DNA of 8,560 bases from Alphaproteobacteria bacterium TMED93 (GTDB lineage Bacteria; Pseudomonadota; Alphaproteobacteria; TMED109), in assembly GCA_002171495.2 (NCBI GenBank), contig NHEU02000027.1, positions 35,556-44,115 of the forward strand. The letters run 5' to 3'. Shown here piece after piece: positions 1 through 7,851 of this stretch. The notes under the pieces were generated by a model that saw nothing but the letters and a program-made list of their open reading frames with translations, was not told the DNA's origin and did no database searches. Position 1 is the first letter of the stretch, and each line of letters opens with the position of its first letter. Position numbers and translations under genes: made by a program.

Positions 1-424
1 TAATAGAGTGATCAAAATTTTGTTTATTAAATATTGATAAAGAGTCAAACCCTTTTTTACCTAAGCATATTATTGAAACTTTTTTATTTTCACTTTCTAG
101 CTTTTTTACAAGAAGTCTGGTTTTTTTTATAATATTAGTATTTAAACCTCCACATAAACCTCTATCGGAGGATACAACTAAAACTAAGCTTTTTTTAATA
201 TCTTTTTTTTCATCTTTAGCTATTAATGGATGCTCTAAATAGGTGCCTGAAAGCACGATTTTTTTTACAATATCTTTAACACCACCACTATAACTTCTAC
301 TTTTTTCAGCAAGAGTCTGGGCCTTTTTCAACTTAGAAGCAGCAACCATTTTCATTGCTTGTGTAATCTTTTTTGTAGATTTAACACTATCTATTCTATT
401 TCTTAAGTCTTTTAATGAAGGCAT
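1..424 (-). CDS. atpG: ATP synthase F1 subunit gamma, 3' end cut off by window edge
   Basis: The gamma subunit is the central rotor shaft of the F1 ATP synthase, coupling proton flow through Fo to catalysis in the alpha3-beta3 ring on the cytoplasmic face of the membrane. About 141 N-terminal codons are present, roughly half of the usual 290 or so residues, and the frame runs off the left edge. The start is ATG at 424-422 and the protein begins MPSLKDLRNRIDSVKSTKKI. It continues with the conserved ITQAMKMVAASKLKKAQ helix, which forms the N-terminal coiled coil packed inside the hexamer. The family motif SDRGLCGGLN lies near residues 85-94. It follows atpA after only 6 bases, so it is surely co-transcribed with it; atpD and atpC would be expected beyond the edge. 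The ribosome site is weak (GAAGCG inside the atpA end). The identification is secure. Confidence 0.96.
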   Translation of the reverse strand, partial: MPSLKDLRNRIDSVKSTKKITQAMKMVAASKLKKAQTLAEKSRSYSGGVKDIVKKIVLSGTYLEHPLIAKDEKKDIKKSLVLVVSSDRGLCGGLNTNIIKKTRLLVKKLESENKKVSIICLGKKGFDSLSIFNKQNFDHSI

Positions 425-430
425 TCTATA

Positions 431-1969
431 TTACGCTTCCTTCGTAAAATCTTTTTTTATATTATCTAACACCGACTTAATCTCTTTAATTAGTTGATCA
501 TCTAATGCTTTTTTTGTTCTAACAGTTTGAATAATTTTCTTCTGATTTTTTTTAAAGCTATTAATTAAAAAGTTTTCAAAATCTCCTACTTTTTCCTTTT
601 CTATATCATCTAAATATCCATTTACCCCAGCAAATATTATAAGAACTTGCTCTTCAACTGGCATAGGTTGGTATTGCCCTTGTTTAAGTAATTCAGTTAA
701 TCTCGAACCTCTATTTAACAATTTTTGTGTAGATGCGTCTAGATCTGACCCAAATTGGGCAAAAGCAGCCATTTCCCTATATTGAGCTAATTCTAACTTA
801 ATAGAACCTGCTACTTGTTTCATGGCTTTCACTTGGGCCGCTGAACCCACTCTACTTACTGAAAGACCTACATTAATGGCAGGACGAATGCCTTGGTAAA
901 ACAAGTCAGTTTCTAAAAAAATCTGTCCGTCGGTTATAGAGATTACATTAGTAGGAATATATGCTGATACATCACCTGCTTGAGTTTCAATTATTGGAAG
1001 TGCTGTAAGAGAACCTCCCCCATTTTCTTTGTTTAACTTAGCAGCTCTTTCAAGTAATCTAGAATGCAGATAAAAAACATCCCCGGGATACGCTTCCCTC
1101 CCTGGAGGCCTTCTTAATAAAAGAGACATCTGCCTATATGCCACGGCTTGCTTTGATAAATCATCATAAATTATAAGTGCATGCATACCATTGTCTCTAA
1201 ACCACTCTCCTATAGCACATCCCGTGTAAGGAGCTAAATATTGAAGAGGGGCTGGGTCTGAAGCAGTTGCAGCAACAACTACTGTATAACTTAATGCATC
1301 CTGCTCCTCTAATGTTTTAACTATTTGAGCAACTGTAGAACGCTTTTGACCAATAGATACATAAACACAAAATAACTTTTCACCATCTTTTTTATCTTTA
1401 TTTAATTCTTTCTGATTAATAATTGTGTCAATAGCCACAGCCGTCTTTCCTGTTTGCCTGTCACCTATAATTAATTCTCTTTGTCCTCTTCCAATAGGAA
1501 CTAAAGCGTCTATAGCTTTAAGCCCTGTTTGCATAGGCTCCGAAACAGACTCTCTTGGAATTATACCAGGAGCTTTTACATCAACCATTCTTCTCTCTTT
1601 AGACTTTATGCTTCCTTTTCCATCAATGTCATTTCCTAATCCATCTAAAACTCTTCCTAATAACTCACTTCCTACAGCAGTGTCTACAATTCTACCTGTT
1701 CTTTTTACTGTATCACCTTCTTTGATATTTCTATCATCTCCAAATATAACTACTCCTACATTATCCTCCTCAAGATTAAGAGCCATTCCTAGTGTCTTAT
1801 CATCAAACTCAACCATTTCTCCAGCACTGACTTCTTCAAGTCCATAAACTCTTGCTATTCCATCCCCTACTGATAACACTTTTCCCGTTTCCTCAACTTT
1901 AACATCAAGACTGTATTTTTCAATTTGCTCCTTTAGAATTGATGATATTTCAGATGCGTTAAGACTCAT
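431..1969 (-). CDS. atpA: ATP synthase F1 subunit alpha
   Basis: This is the non-catalytic nucleotide-binding subunit of the F1 hexamer, alternating with beta subunits. The 512 residues match the usual full length. The N-terminal beta-barrel domain covers about residues 25-95. The Walker A loop GDRQTGKT is at 169-176 with Lys175, and the Walker B end ALIIYDD is at 264-270. The alpha/beta signature [11 protein letters not shown] is at 363-373, and Arg373 is the arginine finger that reaches the beta catalytic site. The stretch [20 protein letters not shown] around 283-302 is typical of the family. The C-terminal helical domain follows. The insert with [20 protein letters not shown] near 190-209 resembles alphaproteobacterial AtpA. 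The ATG at 1969 directly abuts the atpH stop and has a good Shine-Dalgarno sequence inside the atpH end. No key residue is missing. Confidence 0.98.
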   Translation of the reverse strand: MSLNASEISSILKEQIEKYSLDVKVEETGKVLSVGDGIARVYGLEEVSAGEMVEFDDKTLGMALNLEEDNVGVVIFGDDRNIKEGDTVKRTGRIVDTAVGSELLGRVLDGLGNDIDGKGSIKSKERRMVDVKAPGIIPRESVSEPMQTGLKAIDALVPIGRGQRELIIGDRQTGKTAVAIDTIINQKELNKDKKDGEKLFCVYVSIGQKRSTVAQIVKTLEEQDALSYTVVVAATASDPAPLQYLAPYTGCAIGEWFRDNGMHALIIYDDLSKQAVAYRQMSLLLRRPPGREAYPGDVFYLHSRLLERAAKLNKENGGGSLTALPIIETQAGDVSAYIPTNVISITDGQIFLETDLFYQGIRPAINVGLSVSRVGSAAQVKAMKQVAGSIKLELAQYREMAAFAQFGSDLDASTQKLLNRGSRLTELLKQGQYQPMPVEEQVLIIFAGVNGYLDDIEKEKVGDFENFLINSFKKNQKKIIQTVRTKKALDDQLIKEIKSVLDNIKKDFTKEA

Positions 1970-2545
1970 TTAATTTGCTCCCTTCATAGCATTTTTCACT
2001 GTATTAAGTTTGGTTCTTATAGACGTATCTATTAAATTTGAACCAATTTGAATTATTAAACCTCCTAATAAATCTTTGTCAATAAGATTAATAATTTTCA
2101 CTTTCAATTTTCCATTATTTGATAATATTTTTTTTAAGTTATTTTCCAAACTATCGTTTATTTTTACAACACTACTCACTTTAACTTCAATTTCTTTATT
2201 ATCAGATACATGTAATTCTAAATATCTTTTTAAAACACCTTCTAAGATATTTAGTCTTGAGTTTTTTGCTAAAAGCATAATTAATCCAAGCAAATCTTTA
2301 CTAACTTGTATTTTTTTTTCTTTTTTCTCAGAAAACAAATTGGAAACCACTGAAATTTGTTTTTTTTTATTCAATAATTGGCTCTTAAATATAGTATTGA
2401 AGTTATTATTTTTTGAAAAAATACTAAGCAATTCTTTGCTTTCTTCATAGATTCGCTTTTGAATGTCTTTTTCAACAGATATCCCATAAAGCGCATTGGA
2501 GTATCTTACAACCGACCTATTAATTTGTTGTGAATTTTGAACCAT
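1970..2545 (-). CDS. atpH: ATP synthase F1 subunit delta (OSCP homologue)
   Basis: The delta subunit sits on top of F1 and joins it to the peripheral stalk (b subunits), holding the hexamer still while gamma turns. The 191 residues are close to the normal length of about 180-190. The N-terminal helical bundle begins near VVRYSNALYGISVEKD (residues 12-27). The C-terminal OSCP signature DKDLLGGLIIQIGSNLIDTS is at 157-176, followed by an amphipathic end (RTKLNTVKNAMKGAN). The middle is very Lys/Asn/Ile-rich and poorly conserved, as expected for this fast-evolving subunit in an AT-rich genome. It is the first gene of the atpHAGDC-type operon. Its TAA stop lies immediately before the atpA ATG with zero spacing. 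The start is ATG at 2545-2543 with only a weak AAGA upstream. The C-terminal signature makes the call firm. Confidence 0.95.
   Translation of the reverse strand: MVQNSQQINRSVVRYSNALYGISVEKDIQKRIYEESKELLSIFSKNNNFNTIFKSQLLNKKKQISVVSNLFSEKKEKKIQVSKDLLGLIMLLAKNSRLNILEGVLKRYLELHVSDNKEIEVKVSSVVKINDSLENNLKKILSNNGKLKVKIINLIDKDLLGGLIIQIGSNLIDTSIRTKLNTVKNAMKGAN
1978..1983 (-). promoter_or_regulatory. Ribosome binding site for atpA
   Basis: Read on the minus strand this is AGGGAG, ending 8 bases before the atpA ATG at 1969. It lies inside the last codons of atpH, and the atpH stop occupies the last 3 bases of the spacer. It is the clearest Shine-Dalgarno site I saw in the window. The placement fits translation of the abundant alpha subunit by ribosomes finishing atpH as well as by new ones. 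Confidence 0.7.
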
Positions 2546-2566
2546 ATTCTTACTTGTTTAGTTACT

Positions 2567-2572
2567 ATCATA
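2567..2572 (-). promoter_or_regulatory. Candidate extended -10 promoter of the atp operon
   Basis: On the minus strand the hexamer is TATGAT, preceded by TGT, giving an extended -10 (TGnTATGAT). It lies 21 bases before the atpH ATG, in the 59-base gap between the priA stop and atpH. I see no good -35 at the normal distance; TTGCAA is present but only 12 bases upstream. An extended -10 can act without a strong -35. This is inferred from motif match and position only, and such motifs arise easily by chance in AT-rich DNA. Confidence 0.35.
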
Positions 2573-2604
2573 ACAGCAAAATACTTGCAACACAGAATAA
2601 TAGT

Positions 2605-4671
2605 TTAATATAAATTATAAGGATCAATATCAAACTTAATCTTAATTTTTGCATCTGTATTTAAAACAAAATTCTTACTTACTAAATAATTTTGAATAAT
2701 TAAAGGACTTTCAGCTTTAATTAATAATCTGAATCTATATTTTTTATTTACATAAAAAATTTGTGCAGGAATTGGTCCCAATACTTTTAGTTCCAAAATA
2801 CCGTTAAATAAGCACTTTATTTCCTTTGCCTTTTCCTCGGCTAATCTTAAGTTTTGAGAAGATATGGTTATAAGTAATAGTTTTGAATAAGGCGGAAGCA
2901 AACTTTTTTTCCTTATCTTTAGTTCTTTATCATAAAATAAATCTCTATTATTTTTAATAATATCATTTAGCAGTTTGTTCTTAGGTTGGTAAGTTTGTAT
3001 AAAAACTTCCCCTCTCTCCTTCCTTCTTCCTGCTCTTCCAGCTATTTGTTGAGTTAATTGAAAAACTTTTTCATTTGTTCTTATGTCTGCATTATTAAAC
3101 CAAGTATCGAAATCAATTATAAAAACACTTTTTAAGTTTTCAAAATCAAAACCTTTAGAAATTATTTGAGTTCCTATTATAATATCAACTTTGCTTTCCT
3201 CTATGTACTTTAAGGTTTTTCCAAAGTTTTCTTTATCTAAACTATCTGAAGAAAGTTTAATGACTTTTGCCGATTTAAAAATTTTATTTACTTCTTCAAA
3301 TACTTTTTCCAAACCAACCCCCACTAGAATAAATTTATCAGAGTCACATTTTATACAGTTTCCTTCAGTAAGCTCTTTTCTTCCACATTGATGACAAATT
3401 AAAACATCGCTCTCTTTATGATACACTAAGCTTGCATCACAATTTTTACATTGTCTTTTTATTCCACACTTGGAACACAAAGAAACAGGAGCATACCCTC
3501 TTCTGTTAATAAGAATTAGAGATTGCTTTTTTTGCTTTAAATTATTATTCAATTCAAGTTCTAGCTTATCTGATATAAGCTTCGATTTATATTTCTTCAT
3601 GTCTATTACTTTTATTTTAGGCTCACTGACTCCCTGAAACCTTTTGTTGATTTTTACCAAGGAATATTTTTTTTCTTTACAGTTTTTATATGTTTCCAAT
3701 GAAGGTGTTGCTGACACTAAAATGATACTAGTTTTTTCTATTTTAGCTTTTACTACAGCCATATCTCTCGCGTTATAAATTACTCCTTCTTCTTGCTTAT
3801 AAGATTGATCATTTTCTTCATCTATGATTATTAAGCCTAAATTTAAGTAAGGTAAAAATAGAGAAGATCTTGCCCCTACCAACACAAATGGTTGTTTTGT
3901 TAAAGCTGTATTCCAAATTTTTCTTTTTTTAGAAAGCTTTACTTTTGAGTTCCAAACTAGCGGATAGAAACCGAAACTTTTTCTAAACCTCTCTAACCAT
4001 TGTTCGCTTAACGCTATCTCTGGAATCATAACAAGAACTTGTTTTTTTAACTTTAAAAAATCTCCTATTAATTTAAAGTAGACTTCAGTTTTTCCAGATC
4101 CAGTAACTCCGTCTAAAAAAATTGGCTTCTTATTTTTCTCACTTATTTTTACTTTAATTTTTTTATATGCTTCCTTCTGGAAACGAGTTAGTTCTTTTAG
4201 AAAAAGTTTTTTTATATCTATGCTATCAACAAAACTATTATCTTCCTTCTCAAGGACTAATTCTTTTTTCTTCAAAGTATCAATTAAACTTTTCTTTGAC
4301 TTGAACTTTTGAAAAATATCTATCTTAGTTTTTGGGTTATTATATAAAAATTTTAAAATATTATTTTCAGAAACTGTCAAATCAGATTCATGCTTCTTAT
4401 AGGTAATGTAAAGTATTTTAGATTTTGTTAATTCAATGATTTTTTGATTCGGTAAGAATAATTTTAATGCTTGACCTGCATTTAAATAATAATAATGTTT
4501 AAGCCAATTATAAAAACTAATTATATTTTTGCTTAATACTTTATCCAAATATTCTTTTTCAATTGTTTTAATAATAAAGTTATTTTTTGGCTTACTAACG
4601 TTTTTTATAATTAGTCCAAGTACTTTTTTATTTCTTACACTTACAAGTACTATTGTTCGCTCAGATAACAA
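2605..4671 (-). CDS. priA: Primosomal protein N' / replication restart helicase PriA
   Basis: PriA is a 3'-to-5' superfamily 2 helicase that recognises stalled forks and reloads the replisome. Counting from the TTG at 4671 gives 688 residues. Motifs in order: Walker A GVTGSGKT at 188-195 (Lys194); motif II DEEN at 284-287, where DEEH is usual; motif III SATPS at 320-324; zinc-binding domain with all eight cysteines at 399, 402, 408, 411, 426, 429, 439 and 442; motif V GTQIISKG at 500-507; motif VI QIAGRAGR at 542-549. The C-terminus ends in DIDPYNLY, as PriA proteins usually do. The start is uncertain. Codons upstream of 4671 in the same frame, to about 4740, still read like the PriA N-terminal DNA-binding domain (YDILVV, then LTYKSYNLLSERTIVLVSVR), so the true protein is probably 20-35 residues longer. 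The only nearby ATG (4769) is out of frame. No other gene is obvious in its operon; atpH follows 59 bases downstream on the same strand. Confidence 0.95.
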   Translation of the reverse strand: MLSERTIVLVSVRNKKVLGLIIKNVSKPKNNFIIKTIEKEYLDKVLSKNIISFYNWLKHYYYLNAGQALKLFLPNQKIIELTKSKILYITYKKHESDLTVSENNILKFLYNNPKTKIDIFQKFKSKKSLIDTLKKKELVLEKEDNSFVDSIDIKKLFLKELTRFQKEAYKKIKVKISEKNKKPIFLDGVTGSGKTEVYFKLIGDFLKLKKQVLVMIPEIALSEQWLERFRKSFGFYPLVWNSKVKLSKKRKIWNTALTKQPFVLVGARSSLFLPYLNLGLIIIDEENDQSYKQEEGVIYNARDMAVVKAKIEKTSIILVSATPSLETYKNCKEKKYSLVKINKRFQGVSEPKIKVIDMKKYKSKLISDKLELELNNNLKQKKQSLILINRRGYAPVSLCSKCGIKRQCKNCDASLVYHKESDVLICHQCGRKELTEGNCIKCDSDKFILVGVGLEKVFEEVNKIFKSAKVIKLSSDSLDKENFGKTLKYIEESKVDIIIGTQIISKGFDFENLKSVFIIDFDTWFNNADIRTNEKVFQLTQQIAGRAGRRKERGEVFIQTYQPKNKLLNDIIKNNRDLFYDKELKIRKKSLLPPYSKLLLITISSQNLRLAEEKAKEIKCLFNGILELKVLGPIPAQIFYVNKKYRFRLLIKAESPLIIQNYLVSKNFVLNTDAKIKIKFDIDPYNLY

Positions 4672-4805
4672 GTTATAAGATTTATATGTAAGTGTCTGAT
4701 TAATATTCGTTACTACTAAAATATCATAATAGTAATTTTGGTTTTTTTTTTTCTTTCCTTTTTAATCATTTTCTTAAATAATAATATTTTATTTAATTTT
4801 GTGCC
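4672..4805. other. Divergent spacer between priA and tal/fsa, including probable priA 5' coding
   Basis: Any divergent promoters for the minus-strand priA and plus-strand tal/fsa should lie here, unless priA starts at the upstream ATG. The 4672-4740 part, read on the minus strand in the priA frame, looks like the missing PriA N-terminus. A run of 11 T (4742-4752, A on the minus strand) and a pyrimidine-rich tract follow. A minus-strand ATG at 4769-4767 is one base out of frame with priA. A plus-strand TAATAT at 4782-4787 is a possible -10 for tal, and a minus-strand TATGAT at 4723-4728 could be a -10 for priA if it starts at 4671. Neither has a convincing -35, and the composition makes chance matches likely. 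Confidence 0.5.
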
Positions 4806-5462
4806 ATGAAATTTTTTATTGATACTGCAGAGATTGAAGAAATTAAATCTCTTTCTGAACTAGGCTTAGTTGACGGGGTTACTACAAACCCTTCTTTAAT
4901 ATATAAGTCTGGAAAAGATTTTAAAAAAGTTATTAAGGAAATTAGTACTATTGTTGAAGGCCCTATATCTGCTGAAGTTACTAGTACTGAGTGTCAAGAA
5001 ATGATAGCACAAGGTCAAGAGTTAGCCAAAATTTCTAATAATATTGTTATCAAAGTACCACTCACTGCAGACGGTTTAATGGCTTGTAAAAAGTTAAGCT
5101 CTAACAATATAAAAGTCAATGTTACACTTTGCTTTTCTGCTTCTCAGGCACTGCTTGCTGGAAAGTTAGGAGCAACCTATATATCTCCCTTTATAGGTAG
5201 ATTAGATGATATAGGAACAACAGGTCTTAATTTGATTAAGGAAATAGTACATATCTATAATACTTACAAAAAAGATATAAAAACTGAGGTATTAGCTGCA
5301 TCAATCAGAAGTCCGTTACAAGTATCACAAGTTGCATCTATGGGAGCCCATGTCGCTACCATTCCTCCTAAAATTATATATCAAATGATAAAGCACCCTT
5401 TAACTGATATAGGGTTAGATACCTTTATGAATGATTGGAAGAAAACCGGACAAAAATTTTGA
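4806..5462 (+). CDS. tal: Small (TalC/FSA-type) transaldolase, probably true transaldolase
   Basis: This class I aldolase of the short transaldolase/fructose-6-phosphate aldolase family makes a cytoplasmic (beta/alpha)8 barrel that moves a dihydroxyacetone unit between sugar phosphates. The 218 residues match the small subfamily of about 215-220. Seen in sequence: N-terminal [20 protein letters not shown] at 24-31, the Schiff-base lysine Lys83 in IVIKVPLT, and [11 protein letters not shown] at 127-137. Phe129 occupies the site that is Tyr in E. coli FsaA (Tyr131) and Phe in true transaldolases, so transaldolase activity is more likely than free fructose-6-phosphate aldolase activity (inference from known residue swaps). 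Annotation pipelines may name it fsa. The start is ATG at 4806 with no visible Shine-Dalgarno. Its TGA overlaps the probable TTG start of xerC, so the two likely form an operon. Confidence 0.93.
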   Translation: MKFFIDTAEIEEIKSLSELGLVDGVTTNPSLIYKSGKDFKKVIKEISTIVEGPISAEVTSTECQEMIAQGQELAKISNNIVIKVPLTADGLMACKKLSSNNIKVNVTLCFSASQALLAGKLGATYISPFIGRLDDIGTTGLNLIKEIVHIYNTYKKDIKTEVLAASIRSPLQVSQVASMGAHVATIPPKIIYQMIKHPLTDIGLDTFMNDWKKTGQKF

Positions 5463-6433
5463 GTACTAATATAAAAGTTTCTTTTAAAAGCATTGAGGAA
5501 TTATCAGATAAATATTTATATACTACTTATGAAGATTGGCAAAAATGGCTATTAACTTTTAGAAATCTATCTAAAAATACTGCTTTATCATATGGATATG
5601 ATTTTAAATATTTTTTGAATTTTATAAGATTACATTATGAAAAAAATAAAATTAGTTTTTCAGTATTAAATAATTTAAAAGTACAGGATTACAGATCTTG
5701 GATTTCTTTTTTAAATTCTAAAAATATACTAATAGGGCCAAAATCTCTAGCTAGAGCAAGAGCTAGCATAAAGTCTTTTTTTAACTATTGCATACTAAGT
5801 AAAAAGTTAGAGAACTCTATGATATTTCAACTTTCTTCACCAAAAATACCTAGAAACCTTCCTAGGCCCTTGTCTGATGTACAAATAAAAAAGATTATTA
5901 ATAGAATAAATAAAGAAAAAAATACCATTGTAAGAATAAGGAATAAGGCTTTTGTAGTTCTTTTATGGGGGTCTGGGCTAAGAATAAGTGAAGCTTTGTC
6001 ATTAAAGGTTAGTGAAATTAAAAAAGATTACATGGTAATTTTGGGAAAAGGAGAAAAGGAGAGACTAATACCTCTAATTCCCCAAGTAAAAAAAGTGTTA
6101 TTAGAATGGGTTTTAGAAAGATCTACAATAAAGAATGTTAATTGTAATAATTTATTTATTAATTTTAATGGAAAAAAAATTACTCCTAGGTACTTTCAAA
6201 AAGTTTTTTCTAGTTTAAGAAGCGAATTAGACTTAGATGTCAACATTACTCCTCATTCATTACGGCATAGCTTTGCCACACACTTATTAAAAAATGGAGT
6301 AGATTTGAGAACTCTGCAGTTAATGTTGGGTCATTCCAGTCTATCTACAACTCAACACTACCTTAAAGTCTCCAATAAATTTGTAAATGAAACATATAAT
6401 AAAACACATCCCAGAGCAAAAATAGGCTTTTAA
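5459..6433 (+). CDS. xerC: Site-specific tyrosine recombinase XerC
   Basis: XerC acts with XerD at the dif site to resolve chromosome dimers at division. From the TTG at 5459 it has 324 residues. The N-terminal SAM-like core-binding domain covers about residues 15-130. The C-terminal catalytic domain has the full active set in this numbering: Arg175 (GSGLRISEA), Lys197 (LGKGEKER), His266 and Arg269 (HSLRH), His292 (LGHSS) and the nucleophile Tyr301 (HYLKV). The ending KTHPRAK carries the HPRA tail typical of XerC, which favours XerC over XerD or a phage integrase. No in-frame ATG exists before the middle of the protein. Two TTG codons are candidates: 5435, inside tal, and 5459, where TTGA overlaps the tal stop. 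I chose 5459 because of this coupling geometry and a CCGGA eight bases before it; 5435 would add 8 residues. The neighbours are core genes, so this is not a mobile-element integrase. Confidence 0.95.
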   Translation: MSTNIKVSFKSIEELSDKYLYTTYEDWQKWLLTFRNLSKNTALSYGYDFKYFLNFIRLHYEKNKISFSVLNNLKVQDYRSWISFLNSKNILIGPKSLARARASIKSFFNYCILSKKLENSMIFQLSSPKIPRNLPRPLSDVQIKKIINRINKEKNTIVRIRNKAFVVLLWGSGLRISEALSLKVSEIKKDYMVILGKGEKERLIPLIPQVKKVLLEWVLERSTIKNVNCNNLFINFNGKKITPRYFQKVFSSLRSELDLDVNITPHSLRHSFATHLLKNGVDLRTLQLMLGHSSLSTTQHYLKVSNKFVNETYNKTHPRAKIGF

Positions 6434-6444
6434 ATTAAACTTTT
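6434..6444. other. Eleven-base convergent junction of xerC and lpdA
   Basis: The plus-strand xerC stop (TAA, 6431-6433) and the minus-strand lpdA stop (TAG, 6447-6445) are only 11 bases apart. I see no hairpin followed by a T run in or beside this gap, so no intrinsic terminator is visible. Transcripts from the two sides may therefore overlap at their 3' ends, which is common in compact genomes. Confidence 0.6.
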
Positions 6445-7851
6445 CTAAAAATGCAAGGTTTTTCCAATAGCTGCTAATGATGCTGCTTCCTTCATTGATT
6501 CTGATAGTGTAGGATGCGCATGACAAATTAATGCTATATCTTCTGCGCTAAGTCCTGCTTCTAATGCCGTAGCTGCCTCTCCAATTAATTCCCCGGCATG
6601 CGCACCAATAATGTGAACTGCTATTATCCTATCGTTTTTAGGATGTGATAATATTTTTATATTTCCTTCAGTATCACCAGTTGTTTTAGCTCTAGCGTTA
6701 GCAGTAAATGGGAAAACTCCCTTCTTGTATTCAATTCCCTTTTTTTGTAATTCCTTTTCAGTTGGTCCAACCCAAGCAACTTCAGGTTCGGTATATATCA
6801 CTGCAGGTATACAGCCATAGTTTAAAACAGGATTATTTCCAGCTAACCTTTCAGCAAAAATATGTCCTTCTGCGCTTGCTTTATGAGCTAGCATAGGCCC
6901 TTCAATAACATCTCCAATGGCAAAAATGTTTGATAAAGAAGTTTGAAAGTTGTTATCTACGTAAATTGTATTATTTTTTTGGTTAATTTTAATTCCTAGT
7001 TTTTCTAAGCCCAGCCCCTCATGGTATGGGGTCCTTCCTACAGAAACCAGTACCTTATCAAAAACAAGCTCTTCTTTTGTATTATTAATATTATTTAAAC
7101 AATCTAAATAAACTTTATTATTTTTCTTTGTTGCTTTTACAACGCCAGTGTTGAGTAAAAATTTTAATCCTTGCTCTCTTAATGTTTTAAAAAAAATACT
7201 AGCTGTATCTTCATCCATTGTAGGAACAATATTTTCTGAAAACTCAATAACTGTAACTTTAGAACCTAATCTTTTCCAAACTGAACCTAGCTCTAAGCCT
7301 ATGTATCCTCCTCCAATAACAGCTAAATTTTTTGGCACACTTGAAAACTCTAGGGCACCTGTAGAAGACACTATATCTTTTTCATCTATTTCTACATTAT
7401 TTATTTTCGATGGAATTGAACCAGTTGCAATTAAAATATTTTTTGTAAAAAACCTTTCGTCATTTACAGATACTGTATTATTATCTATAATTTTAGCAGT
7501 TCCTTCTAAAAAAGAAACTTTGTTTTTCTTCAATAAAAAACCAACTCCCTCAGTTAGTTTTTTTACAGTAGCGTCCTTATTGCTCATCATCTTACTAAGG
7601 TCTACTTTAACTTCTCCTTGTATATCTATTCCTATATCAATAAAGTGTTTCTTACTCAAATTATATAAGTATGATGAATGCAATAAAGTTTTTGAAGGTA
7701 TACATCCAACGTTTAAACATGTTCCTCCTAAAGATTTTCTTTTCTCAATACAAAGTACTTTTAAAGATAATTGTGCAGCCCTAATAGCAGCCACATATCC
7801 GCCTGGTCCTCCTCCAATAACAATCAAATCGTATTGCTTTTCATTATTCAT
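6445..7851 (-). CDS. lpdA: Dihydrolipoyl dehydrogenase (E3)
   Basis: E3 is a cytoplasmic flavoprotein dimer that reoxidises dihydrolipoamide with NAD+ for 2-oxo acid dehydrogenase complexes. The 468 residues match the normal length. FAD-binding GGGPGG is at 13-18. The redox disulfide motif [13 protein letters not shown] has Cys45 and Cys50. The NAD-binding GGGYIG is at 180-185, and the FAD site IGDV is at 312-315 with Asp314. The C-terminal dimer domain carries HAHPTLSE with catalytic His446 and Glu451. All key residues are intact. The ATG at 7851 overlaps the sucB TGA by four bases (ATGA), so translation is probably coupled and this E3 most likely serves the 2-oxoglutarate dehydrogenase complex. 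It could also be shared with pyruvate dehydrogenase or glycine cleavage. I see no good Shine-Dalgarno, which fits coupling. Confidence 0.97.
   Translation of the reverse strand: MNNEKQYDLIVIGGGPGGYVAAIRAAQLSLKVLCIEKRKSLGGTCLNVGCIPSKTLLHSSYLYNLSKKHFIDIGIDIQGEVKVDLSKMMSNKDATVKKLTEGVGFLLKKNKVSFLEGTAKIIDNNTVSVNDERFFTKNILIATGSIPSKINNVEIDEKDIVSSTGALEFSSVPKNLAVIGGGYIGLELGSVWKRLGSKVTVIEFSENIVPTMDEDTASIFFKTLREQGLKFLLNTGVVKATKKNNKVYLDCLNNINNTKEELVFDKVLVSVGRTPYHEGLGLEKLGIKINQKNNTIYVDNNFQTSLSNIFAIGDVIEGPMLAHKASAEGHIFAERLAGNNPVLNYGCIPAVIYTEPEVAWVGPTEKELQKKGIEYKKGVFPFTANARAKTTGDTEGNIKILSHPKNDRIIAVHIIGAHAGELIGEAATALEAGLSAEDIALICHAHPTLSESMKEAASLAAIGKTLHF

Noticed and set aside
1425..1847. 140-codon plus-strand open frame
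   Set aside because: It lies wholly antisense to the well-conserved Walker A and N-terminal part of atpA and has a low-complexity Ser/Pro/Ile make-up typical of a reverse-frame shadow.
2076..2450. 124-codon plus-strand open frame rich in Phe, Leu and Ser
   Set aside because: Its membrane-protein look comes from reading Lys/Asn/Glu codons of atpH backwards. It lies entirely inside atpH.
5745..5756. Perfect 12-base palindrome CTCTAGCTAGAG in xerC
   Set aside because: It encodes part of the conserved SLARARAS region of XerC, lies inside a gene and has no partner copy that I could see, so it is best taken as chance.
5459..6433. Tyrosine recombinase as a sign of a phage or integrative element
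   Set aside because: The HPRA C-terminal tail, core-gene neighbours, and absence of a tRNA, att repeats or cargo genes all fit chromosomal XerC.
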